DNA of 64,000 nucleotides from Desulfovibrio sp. (GTDB lineage: Bacteria > Desulfobacterota > Desulfovibrionia > Desulfovibrionales > Desulfovibrionaceae), in contig JAITSV010000056.1 of NCBI GenBank assembly GCA_031287575.1, forward strand, positions 86,413-150,412. The letters are read 5' to 3'. Position 1 is the stretch's first letter, and each line of letters starts with the position of its first letter. The position numbers and the translations under genes were made by a program. Positions 25,250-34,369 of this stretch are shown here, piece after piece. The notes beneath the pieces were generated by a model, which saw only the letters and a program-made list of their open reading frames with translations, had not been told where the DNA came from and searched no databases.

Positions 25250-26468
25250 GGTACTTGAACGCCTCGTACCCGAACGAGCGCACCACCTCGCGCCGCGCGC
25301 CCCGCCCTTCGGCGCCACCTTCCGTTTCGGCTGGCCGGTAGCGGGCGATGGCGGGCAGTTGCAGCCCGTTGAAGGTGGTGGTCTTGACCATGCTGTAGAT
25401 GGCCATGTCCAGGAAGGCCAGCCGGTCGCCGGGTTGCAGGGGCGCATCGAACGAGTATTCGCCGATGACGTCGCCCGCCAGACACGACTTGCCCGCGAAG
25501 CGGCAGGTCCACGCCTTCTCCCCCGGCAGGCCGGAGCCGATGCAGCCGGGGCGGTAGGGCATTTCCAGCACGTCGGGCATGTGCGCGGCGGCGGAGGCAT
25601 CCAGGATGGCAACGGGCATGTCGGCCTGCACCACGTCCAGCACGGTGCACAACAGCACCCCGGCGTTCAGGGCCACGGCCTCGCCCGGCTCGATGTACAC
25701 CTGCACCCCGTACTTCTGCTGCATGCGGTCGATGCACCGGCACAGCAGGTCCAGGTCGTAGCCGGGACGGGTGACGTGGTGCCCGCCGCCGAAATTCAGC
25801 CATTTCATGCGCGAAAGGTGCGCGCCGAATTTCGCCTCCACCGCGTCCAGGGTGCGGTCCAGCGCGTCGGCGTCCTGCTCGCACAGGGTATGGAAATGCA
25901 GGCCGGAGATGCCGTCCAGCGCGTCCTGCCCGCGCGCCGCCGCCTCCGCCAGGGCGGCCTTGAAGTGGTGGGGCCGCACGCCCAGGCGAGAACCGGGCGA
26001 ACACGGGTTGTAGATGGCCACGGCCCCTTCGGAATGCTCCGGATTGATGCGGATGCCGCACTCGATGGGCCGCCCCGCCGCCGCCACCGCCGGGCGGAAA
26101 CGGTCCCACTGCGCGAACGAGTTGAACACCAGATGGTCGGCCAGGGTCACCAGTTCGGCCATGTCCGCGTCGCTGTACCCGGCGGCAAAGGCGTGCACCT
26201 CGCCCCCGAATTCCTCGCGGCCCAGGCGCGCCTCGTGCGGGGAACTGGCGCAGGTGCCGTGCAGCACCCCGCCATGCGCGCGCGACAGCAGCGGAAACAG
26301 GCTCCACATGGCAAAGCCCTTCAGCGCCAGCAGCACCCTGGCCCCGGTGCGGCGCTGCACCGTGTCCAGGATGGCGGCGTTGGCCTCGATGCGGGCCTCA
26401 TCCACCACGAAGCACGGGGACGGGAAGCGGGTGGGGTCGAGCTTGGCGAGATAGGCTTGGTCCATCAT
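25239..26468 (-). CDS. nspC: Carboxynorspermidine/carboxyspermidine decarboxylase
   Basis: 409 residues of the alanine-racemase-fold PLP decarboxylases. The PLP lysine lies in LLALKGFAMWSLF; RLGVRPHHF, HFHTLCEQ, NFGGGHHV and EPGEAVALNAG follow in the NspC order. It decarboxylates carboxyspermidine to spermidine (or carboxynorspermidine to norspermidine). The partner dehydrogenase gene lies directly upstream, so the two complete a spermidine route that needs aspartate semialdehyde instead of decarboxylated SAM. The ATGATG start has GGGAG about 11 nt upstream. The C-terminal 25 residues are Glu/Gly/Arg-rich before a conserved FGYEAFKYRLS end. Confidence 0.93.
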   Translation of the reverse strand: MMDQAYLAKLDPTRFPSPCFVVDEARIEANAAILDTVQRRTGARVLLALKGFAMWSLFPLLSRAHGGVLHGTCASSPHEARLGREEFGGEVHAFAAGYSDADMAELVTLADHLVFNSFAQWDRFRPAVAAAGRPIECGIRINPEHSEGAVAIYNPCSPGSRLGVRPHHFKAALAEAAARGQDALDGISGLHFHTLCEQDADALDRTLDAVEAKFGAHLSRMKWLNFGGGHHVTRPGYDLDLLCRCIDRMQQKYGVQVYIEPGEAVALNAGVLLCTVLDVVQADMPVAILDASAAAHMPDVLEMPYRPGCIGSGLPGEKAWTCRFAGKSCLAGDVIGEYSFDAPLQPGDRLAFLDMAIYSMVKTTTFNGLQLPAIARYRPAETEGGAEGRGARREVVRSFGYEAFKYRLS

Positions 26469-26724
26469 TCTGGGGGTACTCCCTGGAGGCTGGGGGACTG
26501 CTGCCGCAGCTAGTTCACGTGCCCCGCCCCCTCAACGTGACGAGACAATTTCCGGCAACCACACTGCCGACATTCTACATTCTAGAATCCAGAATAGCAC
26601 ACGGATTCCCGAAGAAAACGCCTGCCTCCACCCACGCGGCAGGACAAGGACCGGGGGATCACCAGCGCGCCCCCCCGGAATTCATGCTGCTCACTGTGCC
26701 GAGACAATCGGCATTCAGAGGGAT

Positions 26725-26824
26725 TTTGTTCTCCGGCAAGAAAGAAAGGTCTTCCGCTGAGGGAGCGTACGGATTTGGTACGTGACCGAAGCGGAAGACC
26801 TTTCTGACGCAGCCGGAGGGCAAA
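26725..26824 (+). repeat. Palindromic structured element, copy A
   Basis: Nested helices: outer TTTGTTCTCCGG (26725-26736) with CCGGAGGGCAAA (26813-26824); middle AGAAAGGTCTTCCGCT (26743-26758) with AGCGGAAGACCTTTCT; inner CGTAC with GTACG. Internal loops carry GGCAAG, GGGAG, GACCGA and TGACG, shared with copies B and C. Two outer positions are G-U only if the plus strand is the RNA. It lies between nspC and the dehydrogenase gene, antisense to both. The rest of 26469-26837 shows no gene. Confidence 0.7.
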
Positions 26825-26837
26825 CTCCCCCGAATGT

Positions 26838-28028
26838 CTATTTTTCCACCACAACCCACGGCAAGCCGTGCTTGTTCAGGGCATCCATGAACGGGTCGGG
26901 GTCCAGCTGTTCCATGTTGTACACGCCCTTGCCGGACCACTTGCCGGTCACCATCATCATGGCGCCGATCATGGCGGGCACGCCGGTGGTGTACGAAATG
27001 GCCTGCGAGCCCACCTCGCGGTAGGCCTCCTGATGGTCGCACACGTTGTAGATGTAGACGGTCTTGGGCTTGCCGTCCTTCACCCCCTGCATCAGGCAGC
27101 CGATGCAGGTCTTGCCCTTGGTGCGCGGGCCGAGGGATGCCGGGTCGGGCAGCAGCGCGCGCAAGAACTGGATGGGCACGATCTTCTTGCCGTCGTGCTC
27201 CACTTCGTCGATGCGGGTCATGCCCACGTTTTCCAGCACCTTCAGGTGGTTCAGGTAATTGTCCGAAAAGGTCATCCAGAACCGGGCGCGCTTCAGGCCC
27301 TTCAGGTTCTGCACCAGCGATTCCAGTTCCTCGTGATACATGAGGAAGCACTTCTTGGCGCCGATGCCCTCCGGAAAATCGTAGTTCATGGACCACGACA
27401 GGGGATCGGTTTCCACCCACTCGCCCCGTTCCCAGTAGCGGCCGCGTGCGGTCACTTCGCGGATGTTGATTTCCGGGTTGAAGTTGGTGGCAAAGGGGTG
27501 CCCGTGGTCGCCCGCGTTGCAGTCGATGATGTCGAGCACGTGCACCTCGTCCAGCAGGTGCTTCATGACGTAGGCGCAGAACACGTTGGTCACGCCGGGG
27601 TCGAAGCCGCTGCCCAGAAGGGCCATCAACCCGGCCTTCTCGAAGCGTTCCTGGTAGGCCCACTGCCACTTGTACTCGAACTTGGCTTCGTCCAGCGGCT
27701 CGTAGTTGGCGGTGTCCAGGTAGTGCACGCCGGTTTCGAGGCAGGCGTCCATGATGGTCAGGTCCTGGTACGGCAGGGCGATGTTCAGCACCATGTCCGG
27801 CTTGTACGCGCGGATCAGCGCCACCAGCTCGGGCACGTTGTCGGCGTCCACCTTGGCCGTTTCGATGGTGCGCCCGGTGCGGGCCTTCACGTCCGCGGCA
27901 ATGGCGTCGCACTTCGACCTGGTGCGGCTTGCCAGCATGATTTCGGAAAACACGGAGGGAACCTGCGCGCACTTGTGGACGACCACGCCGCCCACGCCGC
28001 CAGCGCCGATGATGAGGACACGTGCCAT
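26838..28028 (-). CDS. Carboxyspermidine/carboxynorspermidine dehydrogenase (saccharopine dehydrogenase family)
   Basis: 396 residues. The N-terminal Rossmann motif is IGAGGVGGVVVHKCAQ, followed by the Lys1/saccharopine dehydrogenase C-terminal domain (ALLGSGFDPGVTNVFCAYVM, SYTTGVPAMIGAMMM). In polyamine clusters this family reductively condenses putrescine with aspartate-beta-semialdehyde using NADPH to form carboxyspermidine. The assignment over true saccharopine dehydrogenase comes from its place between speA and nspC on the same strand. AGGAG lies 7 nt before the ATG at 28028. Palindromic element copies lie on both sides of this gene. Confidence 0.9.
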   Translation of the reverse strand: MARVLIIGAGGVGGVVVHKCAQVPSVFSEIMLASRTRSKCDAIAADVKARTGRTIETAKVDADNVPELVALIRAYKPDMVLNIALPYQDLTIMDACLETGVHYLDTANYEPLDEAKFEYKWQWAYQERFEKAGLMALLGSGFDPGVTNVFCAYVMKHLLDEVHVLDIIDCNAGDHGHPFATNFNPEINIREVTARGRYWERGEWVETDPLSWSMNYDFPEGIGAKKCFLMYHEELESLVQNLKGLKRARFWMTFSDNYLNHLKVLENVGMTRIDEVEHDGKKIVPIQFLRALLPDPASLGPRTKGKTCIGCLMQGVKDGKPKTVYIYNVCDHQEAYREVGSQAISYTTGVPAMIGAMMMVTGKWSGKGVYNMEQLDPDPFMDALNKHGLPWVVVEK

Positions 28029-28269
28029 GACGCACTCCTTTGCGCACCCCGCCCGCCCCGAACACCCGTGCCCGGAAACGCGCGACCGCGCGACACTGCT
28101 GTGGTTATCCCGAACGGCCTGCCCCACACCATGGGACGGCCCCGCTTGTTGCCTGTATGCGCCGGTGGCCGACGTCAGCATACCATGCGATCGGCAGGGC
28201 ATGCATCAAGGGTATCCTGCTTCGATGGGTGCGGAGGCTTTGAAGGCCCAAGCCTTCTTCACGACACCG

Positions 28270-28397
28270 CCGCCCATGGCGACAGTGCGATTTCGTTCGC
28301 TGGCAAGGAAGACGAGTCTTTCATGATGGGAGTGTACTCTTCCGTACACGACCGAAATGAAAGATGATGTCTGACGATGACCAGCGGACGAAACCGC
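28270..28397 (+). repeat. Palindromic structured element, copy B
   Basis: The outer stem is TTTCGTTCGCTGG with CCAGCGGACGAAA (12 pairs plus one G-U on the plus strand). Inside, TCTTTCAT pairs with ATGAAAGA and TGTAC with GTACA. The same unpaired blocks as in copy A are present: GGCAAGGAA, GGGAG, GACCGA and CTGACGATG. Middle and inner helices differ in sequence from copy A but keep pairing. It sits between speA and the dehydrogenase gene, on the opposite sense; no gene is seen in 28029-28404. Confidence 0.7.
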
Positions 28398-28404
28398 CTG
28401 TCGC

Positions 28405-30342
28405 CTAGCGTTCGAAGTAGGTGTAGCCCCGCAACCCATCCTCATACGCCTGCATCACCCGGTACCGGTCCGAGGGGGTGATGCGCCCCTCGCGCACGGC
28501 CTGTTCCGCGGCCTCGCGGATGTCGTCGATGATGCGTCGGGGGTCGTATTCCACGTACGACAGGATGTCGGCCACGGAATCGCCGCGCAGTTCGCGCACG
28601 AATTCGTAGCTGCCGTCCTCGTGCACGCGCACCGAGACCACGTTGGTGTCGCCCAGCAGGTTGTGCAGGTCGCCCAGGGTTTCCTGATAGGCCCCCACCA
28701 GGAACACGCCGAGGTAGTATTCCTCGCCGTCCTTCAGGGGGTGCAGGTCCAGGGTGCCCTTCACGCCTTGCGGGTCGATGAAGTGGTCGATGCGGCCGTC
28801 GCTGTCGCAGGTGATGTCGGACAGGATGCCCTGGCGCGAAGGCAGCTCGTTCAGGCGGTGCAGGGGCACCACCGGAAACAGCTGGTCGATGGCCCACGAA
28901 TCGGGCAGCGACTGGAACACGCTGAAGTTGCCGTAGTAGATGTCGGCCAGGGCCACGTCTATCTCGGCAAGGTCTTTCGGCACGTGCTTCAGCTTCTGCT
29001 TTTCCTGGGCGATGCGCTTCATGATGGCCCAGAAGTAGCGTTCGCCAAGGGTGCGTTCGCGCAGGGTGATGCGCCCGGTCAGGAACTGCTGGCGCACTTC
29101 GTCGCGGTAGTACACGGCGTCGTTGTAGCATTCCTGCAGGTTGCGCAGGGTAAGACCGGCCAGCGCCTCGCGCATGTTGCGCACGGGCTCGGGGCAGTCG
29201 TCGGGCAGGATGTCGGGCAGGTTGCCGATCTCCACGCGGCTCACGTCCAGGATGTTGAACAGCAGCATGGAGTAGTAGGCCACGGTGGCGCGGCCCGATT
29301 CGGTGACGATGTGCGGATGGGCGATGCCTTCCTCGTCGAGGATGTTCATCACCGCCTCGATGATGTCCGCGCAGTATTCGTCGAGGCTGTAGTTGCGGCT
29401 GCTCACGTAGTTGGTGTGCGAGCCGTCGTAGTCCACGGCAAGGCCCCCGCCAAGGTCCAGGTAGCCCATGGCCGCGCCTTCGGCCACCAGGCCGCCGTAG
29501 ATGCGGCAGGCTTCCATGACGGCGGCGCGGATGTCGCGGATGTTCGGCACCTGCGACCCCAGGTGGTAGTGCAGCAACTGGAAGCAATCGAGCATGTCGT
29601 GGTCCTTCAGCTGGTCCACCACGTCGACGATCTGCGCCGTGGTCAGGCCGAAGGTGGAGCGTTCGCCGCCGGAATCGGTCCAGTGGCCGCCCGCCTTCAC
29701 GGACAGCTTGGCGCGCACGCCGATGAGCGGACGCACGCCAAGGCACTTGGAGCGTTCCAGGATCAGCGGCAGCTCGCTGGCCATTTCCAGCACGAAGAAG
29801 CACTTGTAGCCCATGCGCACGGCGTGCAGGCCAAGGTCGATGAACTCCTCGTCCTTGTAGCCGTTGCAGACCAGGCAGGCCTCGTGGTCGCGCAGTTGCG
29901 AGACGGCGGCGATGAGTTCGGCCTTGCTGCCCACCTCGAGACCGTGGTGGTAGCGGGAGCCGAACTGGGCGATCTTTTCGACCACCTGCTGCTGCTGATT
30001 GACCTTGATGGGGAAGATGCCCCGGTATTCGCCCTTGTAGCCGAGCGACCCGATGGCCTTGCGGAAGGATTGGTGAAGACTGGTGATCTGGGAATCGAGA
30101 ATGTTCTCGATGCGCAGGAGCACCGGCATGTCATAGCCGCGCTCCCGCATGCCCCGGATGATTTCCGGAATGCTTACGGCAGGACCGCGGTTGTCTCCGA
30201 AAGGATAGACCACGACATCGCCGCCCGGGGCGACATCGAAGTACCCGGCACCCCAATTGCGGATGCCATAGAGCTCAGCGGAGTCTTCGACACTCCACTG
30301 TTGCAGCGTACGGTTTCTTGCCAATTCCCGAACCTCATACAT
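28405..30342 (-). CDS. speA: Biosynthetic arginine decarboxylase
   Basis: 645 residues, close to E. coli SpeA (658). The PLP lysine is in GIFPIKVNQQQQVVEKI; the glycine-rich phosphate loop is YLDLGGGLAVDYDGS, and NLQECYNDAVYY holds the active-site Cys. It decarboxylates arginine to agmatine, the first step of the polyamine route completed by the downstream genes. The start at 30342 is preceded only by a weak GGGG. Longer in-frame starts reach 30459, but they overlap the promoter -10 element and are unlikely. It heads the minus-strand polyamine cluster. Confidence 0.95.
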   Translation of the reverse strand: MYEVRELARNRTLQQWSVEDSAELYGIRNWGAGYFDVAPGGDVVVYPFGDNRGPAVSIPEIIRGMRERGYDMPVLLRIENILDSQITSLHQSFRKAIGSLGYKGEYRGIFPIKVNQQQQVVEKIAQFGSRYHHGLEVGSKAELIAAVSQLRDHEACLVCNGYKDEEFIDLGLHAVRMGYKCFFVLEMASELPLILERSKCLGVRPLIGVRAKLSVKAGGHWTDSGGERSTFGLTTAQIVDVVDQLKDHDMLDCFQLLHYHLGSQVPNIRDIRAAVMEACRIYGGLVAEGAAMGYLDLGGGLAVDYDGSHTNYVSSRNYSLDEYCADIIEAVMNILDEEGIAHPHIVTESGRATVAYYSMLLFNILDVSRVEIGNLPDILPDDCPEPVRNMREALAGLTLRNLQECYNDAVYYRDEVRQQFLTGRITLRERTLGERYFWAIMKRIAQEKQKLKHVPKDLAEIDVALADIYYGNFSVFQSLPDSWAIDQLFPVVPLHRLNELPSRQGILSDITCDSDGRIDHFIDPQGVKGTLDLHPLKDGEEYYLGVFLVGAYQETLGDLHNLLGDTNVVSVRVHEDGSYEFVRELRGDSVADILSYVEYDPRRIIDDIREAAEQAVREGRITPSDRYRVMQAYEDGLRGYTYFER

Positions 30343-30459
30343 ACCCCGTTTACAGGTGCATGCCACGGCGCCGCCTTTGCGGCGGGCCGGCCAGAGCCTC
30401 TCTCTATCCCCCGTGCGCGGGTGCAGGGCAGGGGCGCGCATGCGTGGGAAGAGTGGCAC

Positions 30460-30488
30460 CTTCTATTGACAGAGGGGGGCCTTGTCAA
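30460..30488 (-). promoter_or_regulatory. Sigma-70-type promoter of speA with inverted repeat
   Basis: On the minus strand TTGACA (30483-30488), a 17-nt spacer, then TAGAAG (30460-30465). A TTGACA...TGTCAA inverted repeat (30466-30488) spans the -35 and most of the spacer and could bind a repressor. The remaining divergent region to 31153, about 660 nt, contains no gene or recognised riboswitch. Confidence 0.6.
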
Positions 30489-31153
30489 CGGTATTTTCCC
30501 CCATTTCGCACGAACGTCACAGAGTCCTGCAATCATTGACCGCGTACGACAAGGACTGCACGCCCGGTGGGCATTCCACCCATTTTGGAGTAGGGCATGA
30601 CATGAGGGTGGACTTGCCGCTGACAGGGTGGGCAACGCTGTGCTATGGCGAGGCTGTAGCATCTTGCAGGCCATATCCAACAAGGCCTAAAGGCCGGGCC
30701 ATGTTTCGCCGTAAAGGGAAGGGTGGCCGACGACCGGTTCGCCTGCCGCGCGACCGACCATGGCCTGTCGGGCCAGTTGCCTGGTCAACCCGGTGGGGAA
30801 TCCGCCAGGTGGATCATGTCGAACCGGCTGATTGTCCACCAGGTCGGCCAGCTACCTGCCAGTTACCGGAAATTTCCCGGCCAGCCGCATCGGCGGTGGC
30901 CCGCACCACCCGGCAACGTCACGCGGCATGGCTTCACGGTTTCACTGTTCCCAGGTTCCATCCGGCAGGCGCGCGTACGGCACGTTTGGGGAAACGTGCG
31001 GGGAGAACGCCGCTGCCGGCCCGCCCGGCACACCCCTTGCGTTCCCCTCACGCATGGACACGCCAGCCCGACCTTCGCCCCGGCACCGCATGCCGTGGCG
31101 CGTTGCGGGCATGCGCGGCTTTGTCCGCCCCCATTGTGGCACGAGAGGCATCA

Positions 31154-32299
31154 GTGCACGACAAGAACAGGTTGCACCACTGCATGAACGCCCTGCTGGC
31201 CAACGGCCTGCAGGACGACGCCGACCCGGAGACCGCGCGCGTCACCGGGGTGGCGAACCTGTTCTACGGTGTCACGGCGCTGTTCTCCGCCGTAATGGCC
31301 CTGCTGGATTTCATACAGGGGCAGAACACCTTCACGCTGTTCCTGCTGGTGATGCTTATCCTTGCCCTGTTCGGGCTGTTCTGGGTGGGCCGCACCGGCC
31401 GCCACGTGCTGCCCAGCACCACGCTGGTGCTGGCGCTGTTTGCCCTGTCGCTGTACATGGTGTCCCACGGCGGCGTGGAGGGCAGCGGTTTCGTGTGGCT
31501 GTTCATCTTTCCGCCCGTGGTCATGCTGACCTTCGGCCTGTCCATCGGCATCCTGCTGATGGGCGCCCTGCTGCTGGGGGTGGGCGCCATCCTGTTCCTG
31601 CCCGGCGATCCCTTCCTGTACGCCGACTACTCGCAGGCCTTCCGCATCCGCTACATGGTGGCCCTGCTGTGCTGCGGCATCTTCGCGGGGCTTGCGGAAT
31701 ACACCCGCCGCCACACCCAGCGCCTGCTCATCCTGCTTACCCAGCAGCTGGCCGAAAGCGCCCGCACCGACGAACTGACCGGCCTCGCCAACCGGCGCGC
31801 CCTGTGCGAACGGCTGGAATACGAGCAGGTGCGCGCCCGCCGCACCGGCAGGCCGCTGTCCATCGCCATCTGCGACATCGACCACTTCAAGTCGGTGAAC
31901 GACTGTTACGGCCACCAGTGCGGCGACCAGGTGCTGCAATCGGTGGCCGGGCTGCTGCACGACAACCTGCGCCACCAGGACACCATCTGCCGCTGGGGCG
32001 GCGAGGAATTCCTGCTGCTGCTGCCGGAAACCGACGAGGCCGGGGCCGCCCGGCTGGCCGAAAAGCTGCGCGGCCAGGTGGAAGCCATGGAATACTCGTA
32101 CCACGGCATCCCCGTCAGCGTTACCCTGTCCTTCGGGGTGCACACCTGTGGCCCGGAAGGCGACATCGACTACCACATCCGCAAGGCCGACCAGAAGCTG
32201 TATCTGGCCAAGGAACAGGGCCGCAACCGGGTGTTCGCCGGGGAAGTGCCCGACATTTTCCTGCCCGAGGGGTTGTTGCTGGACGAGGAAGAAGCGTAG
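31154..32299 (+). CDS. Membrane diguanylate cyclase (GGEEF)
   Basis: 381 residues with about six membrane helices in the first 190 residues (for example TLFLLVMLILALFGLFWVG and GILLMGALLLGVGAILFLP), then a cytoplasmic GGDEF domain. The active site is GGEEF at 282-286, with CDIDHFKSVND upstream and an RHQD inhibitory site five residues before GGEEF, so product feedback is likely. I chose the GTG at 31154 because GAGG lies 6 nt upstream; the ATG ten codons later has a poor ribosome site. It is divergent from speA. Confidence 0.87.
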   Translation: MHDKNRLHHCMNALLANGLQDDADPETARVTGVANLFYGVTALFSAVMALLDFIQGQNTFTLFLLVMLILALFGLFWVGRTGRHVLPSTTLVLALFALSLYMVSHGGVEGSGFVWLFIFPPVVMLTFGLSIGILLMGALLLGVGAILFLPGDPFLYADYSQAFRIRYMVALLCCGIFAGLAEYTRRHTQRLLILLTQQLAESARTDELTGLANRRALCERLEYEQVRARRTGRPLSIAICDIDHFKSVNDCYGHQCGDQVLQSVAGLLHDNLRHQDTICRWGGEEFLLLLPETDEAGAARLAEKLRGQVEAMEYSYHGIPVSVTLSFGVHTCGPEGDIDYHIRKADQKLYLAKEQGRNRVFAGEVPDIFLPEGLLLDEEEA

Positions 32300-32360
32300 A
32301 GCCTCCTCCCGAAACATTTCCCCGGCATCCCTGCCGGGCACGCACCCCACCGCAACGCAT

Positions 32361-32404
32361 GCGGGCCGCGAAGGTTTCCCCTCGCGGCCCGCTGGTCGTT
32401 TTCC
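32361..32404. terminator. Terminator between the GGEEF gene and pepA
   Basis: GCGGGCCGCGA (32361-32371) and TCGCGGCCCGC (32382-32392) pair perfectly; CGTTTTCC follows. It serves the plus-strand cyclase gene and possibly the convergent pepA. Confidence 0.7.
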
Positions 32405-32421
32405 GGATTCGATGTCGGGCG

Positions 32422-34023
32422 CTACACGCCGCCGCGCACCAGTTCCAGCAGCGTGCGCACCGCAAAGCCGGTGCCCCCGCCAGGGCAGGTGGAGCTTTTC
32501 TTGGCGGTATAGGCAGGCCCGGCAATGTCCAGGTGCGCCCAGCGCACGCCCTTGTCCACGAACTGCTTCAGGAACAGCGCCGCGTTGACCGCTCCACCCT
32601 CGCGCGGGCCCACGTTGGCGATGTCGGCCACGTCGCTCTTCAGGTTCTCGAAGTACATGTCCCACAGCGGCAGGGGCCAGAAGCGGTCGCCCACCACGTC
32701 GCCCACGGCGCGGATGCGGCCCGACAACCCGTCGTCGTTGGCGAACACCGCCGCCACGTCCGTGCCCAGCGCCACCACGCAGGCCCCGGTCAGGGTGGCC
32801 AGGTCCACCATCACTTCGGGATCGTATTCGCGCTGGGCCCAGGTCAGGGCGTCGCACAGCACCAGCCGTCCTTCGGCGTCGGTGTTGATGATCTCCACCG
32901 TCTTGCCGGACAGGGTGGACACGATGTCGCCGGGGCGGGTGGCCCGGCCGTCGGGCATGTTCTCGGTGCAGGGCATGATGCCCACCACCCGGCGGGGCAC
33001 GTCGGAACGACCCAGCGCCTCGAACAGGCCAAGGATGGCCGCCGCGCCCGCCATGTCGCCCTTCATCTCGTGCATCTTGGCGGGGGGCTTCAGGCTGATG
33101 CCGCCCGTGTCGAAGGTGATGCCCTTGCCCACGAACACCAGCGGCTTCTGGTCTTCGGTGCCCTTGGGGGCATGCTCGATGACCACCAGCCGGGGCTCTT
33201 CCTCGGCACCACGGAACACCGAGGCAAAGGCTCCCATGCCCATCTCCACCAGTTCGGCGCGGCCCAGCGAACGGGCCTGCATGCCGTACTTCCTGGCAAT
33301 GGTCACGGCCTGCTCGGCCAGATGGCCGGGGGTGACGAAGTTGGGCGGGCCGTTGACCAGGTCGCGCGCCAGGGCCACCCCGGCGGCTGCGGCCTCGCCC
33401 CGGCGGGCGGCGGCGTGCAGGTCGTCCGGCACCGAGGCTTCGGCGCACAGCAGGGCCAGCCAGCGCGGCTCGAAGCGGGCGTCGGTCGCAGCTTCGGCGC
33501 CGCCGTTGCCATTGCCGTTGGTCTTGAACCTGTCATAGCGATACAGGCCCAGCAGCGCGCCGCACACGGCTTCCTCGAAGGGGGACCATGCCGGGGCGCC
33601 GTCGCCGGTCGGCGTGACGCGCGCCAAGGCCACCGCGTCCAATCGAACAAGGGACGAAGCGTCCAATCGAACAAGGGACGAAGCGTCCATCGCCACCGTC
33701 TCTATCTTCAGTTCGCGGCAGCGGCGCAGGGCCGCGCCCGCCGCCGCGCGCAGCACGGCAGGGGCCGTGGCCGCGAACGCCTCGCGCTTGCCAAGGCCCG
33801 CCGCGATCACGCGCGGCACCGCCAGGTCCGGGTGCCCGTGGAACACGGCAACCTCGTCCTTCCTGCCCCGAAAATCACGCACCGCAGGGGCAATGCCCAG
33901 CCACGGCGCGGCCTCCAGCAGTTCCGGCGCCGCGTCCGCAAGGGCCTCGCCCTCGAACAGGAACACGATCACCGCATCCGCACGCCACTGGGCAGGACCG
34001 CCCACCTGAAAGCGAATGTCCAC
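32422..34023 (-). CDS. pepA: Leucyl aminopeptidase (M17)
   Basis: 533 residues with the M17 catalytic signature: FVGKGITFDTGGISLKPPAK, MKGDMAGAAA and NTDAEGRLVL. It binds two metal ions and removes N-terminal residues in the cytoplasm. The start is a GTG at 34023 with GGAGG 6 nt upstream. The N-terminal third contains an in-frame duplication, ASSLVRLD repeated twice, from an exact 24-bp tandem repeat at 33635-33682; the catalytic half is unaffected. It is single, between a convergent terminator and a hairpin-rich gap. Confidence 0.92.
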   Translation of the reverse strand: MDIRFQVGGPAQWRADAVIVFLFEGEALADAAPELLEAAPWLGIAPAVRDFRGRKDEVAVFHGHPDLAVPRVIAAGLGKREAFAATAPAVLRAAAGAALRRCRELKIETVAMDASSLVRLDASSLVRLDAVALARVTPTGDGAPAWSPFEEAVCGALLGLYRYDRFKTNGNGNGGAEAATDARFEPRWLALLCAEASVPDDLHAAARRGEAAAAGVALARDLVNGPPNFVTPGHLAEQAVTIARKYGMQARSLGRAELVEMGMGAFASVFRGAEEEPRLVVIEHAPKGTEDQKPLVFVGKGITFDTGGISLKPPAKMHEMKGDMAGAAAILGLFEALGRSDVPRRVVGIMPCTENMPDGRATRPGDIVSTLSGKTVEIINTDAEGRLVLCDALTWAQREYDPEVMVDLATLTGACVVALGTDVAAVFANDDGLSGRIRAVGDVVGDRFWPLPLWDMYFENLKSDVADIANVGPREGGAVNAALFLKQFVDKGVRWAHLDIAGPAYTAKKSSTCPGGGTGFAVRTLLELVRGGV

Positions 34024-34092
34024 GTCACACCTCCATCACGCGCCTCTCCGGCGCGATTCACTCAGGATAATCCTTGTCGGAGAAAGAAGGAA

Positions 34093-34154
34093 CCGGGGGA
34101 AGGAACCTTTTGGGAAAGGTTCCTTCCCCCGGACCCCCATCCTCCAAAACTTTT
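34093..34154 (-). repeat. GTTTTGGAGG-type hairpin repeat, copy T1
   Basis: On the minus strand AAAAGTTTTGGAGG leads to an 18-bp perfect hairpin: 34093-34110 (ending GGAACCTTT) pairs with 34115-34132. It lies about 70 nt upstream of pepA in the pepA sense. The same layout recurs at T2 and T3. It probably terminates or attenuates transcription from the malic enzyme side. Confidence 0.7.
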
Positions 34155-34220
34155 CATTAGGGTTGTTGCAACGGCACCCGGCACAGACAGCCCGTGCTGC
34201 GTACCCGATTATCCACAATG

Positions 34221-34347
34221 AAAACGTTTTGGAGGGAGGGGTTCGGGGAGGGAGGAAACCCCTTTTGCGGCAGCTGTTAGCAAAACGCGAAGCGTGATGC
34301 TTACAGATGGCGACCGCAAAGCGTGAAAAGGGGTTTCCTCCCTCCCC
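34221..34347 (+). repeat. GTTTTGGAGG-type hairpin repeat, copy T2
   Basis: AAAACGTTTTGGAGG is followed by a 22-bp perfect inverted repeat (34245-34266 with 34326-34347, core GGAAACCCCTTTT) around a 59-nt loop. It points away from T1, so the two copies form a head-to-head pair that fills most of the gap between pepA and the malic enzyme gene. No gene is seen here. Confidence 0.7.
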
Positions 34348-34369
34348 CGTTTATCCCCTTCAAAATCCT

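Noticed and set aside
30780..30840. Cobalamin-riboswitch-like run (GGTGGGGAATCCGCCAGGT) upstream of the GGEEF gene
   Set aside because: The B12 box and the remaining core are missing, and the downstream gene is a diguanylate cyclase with no link to cobalamin.
30832..34221. An 1129-codon frame over the cyclase and pepA region
   Set aside because: It spans two real genes on different strands, has low-complexity composition and no domain signature.
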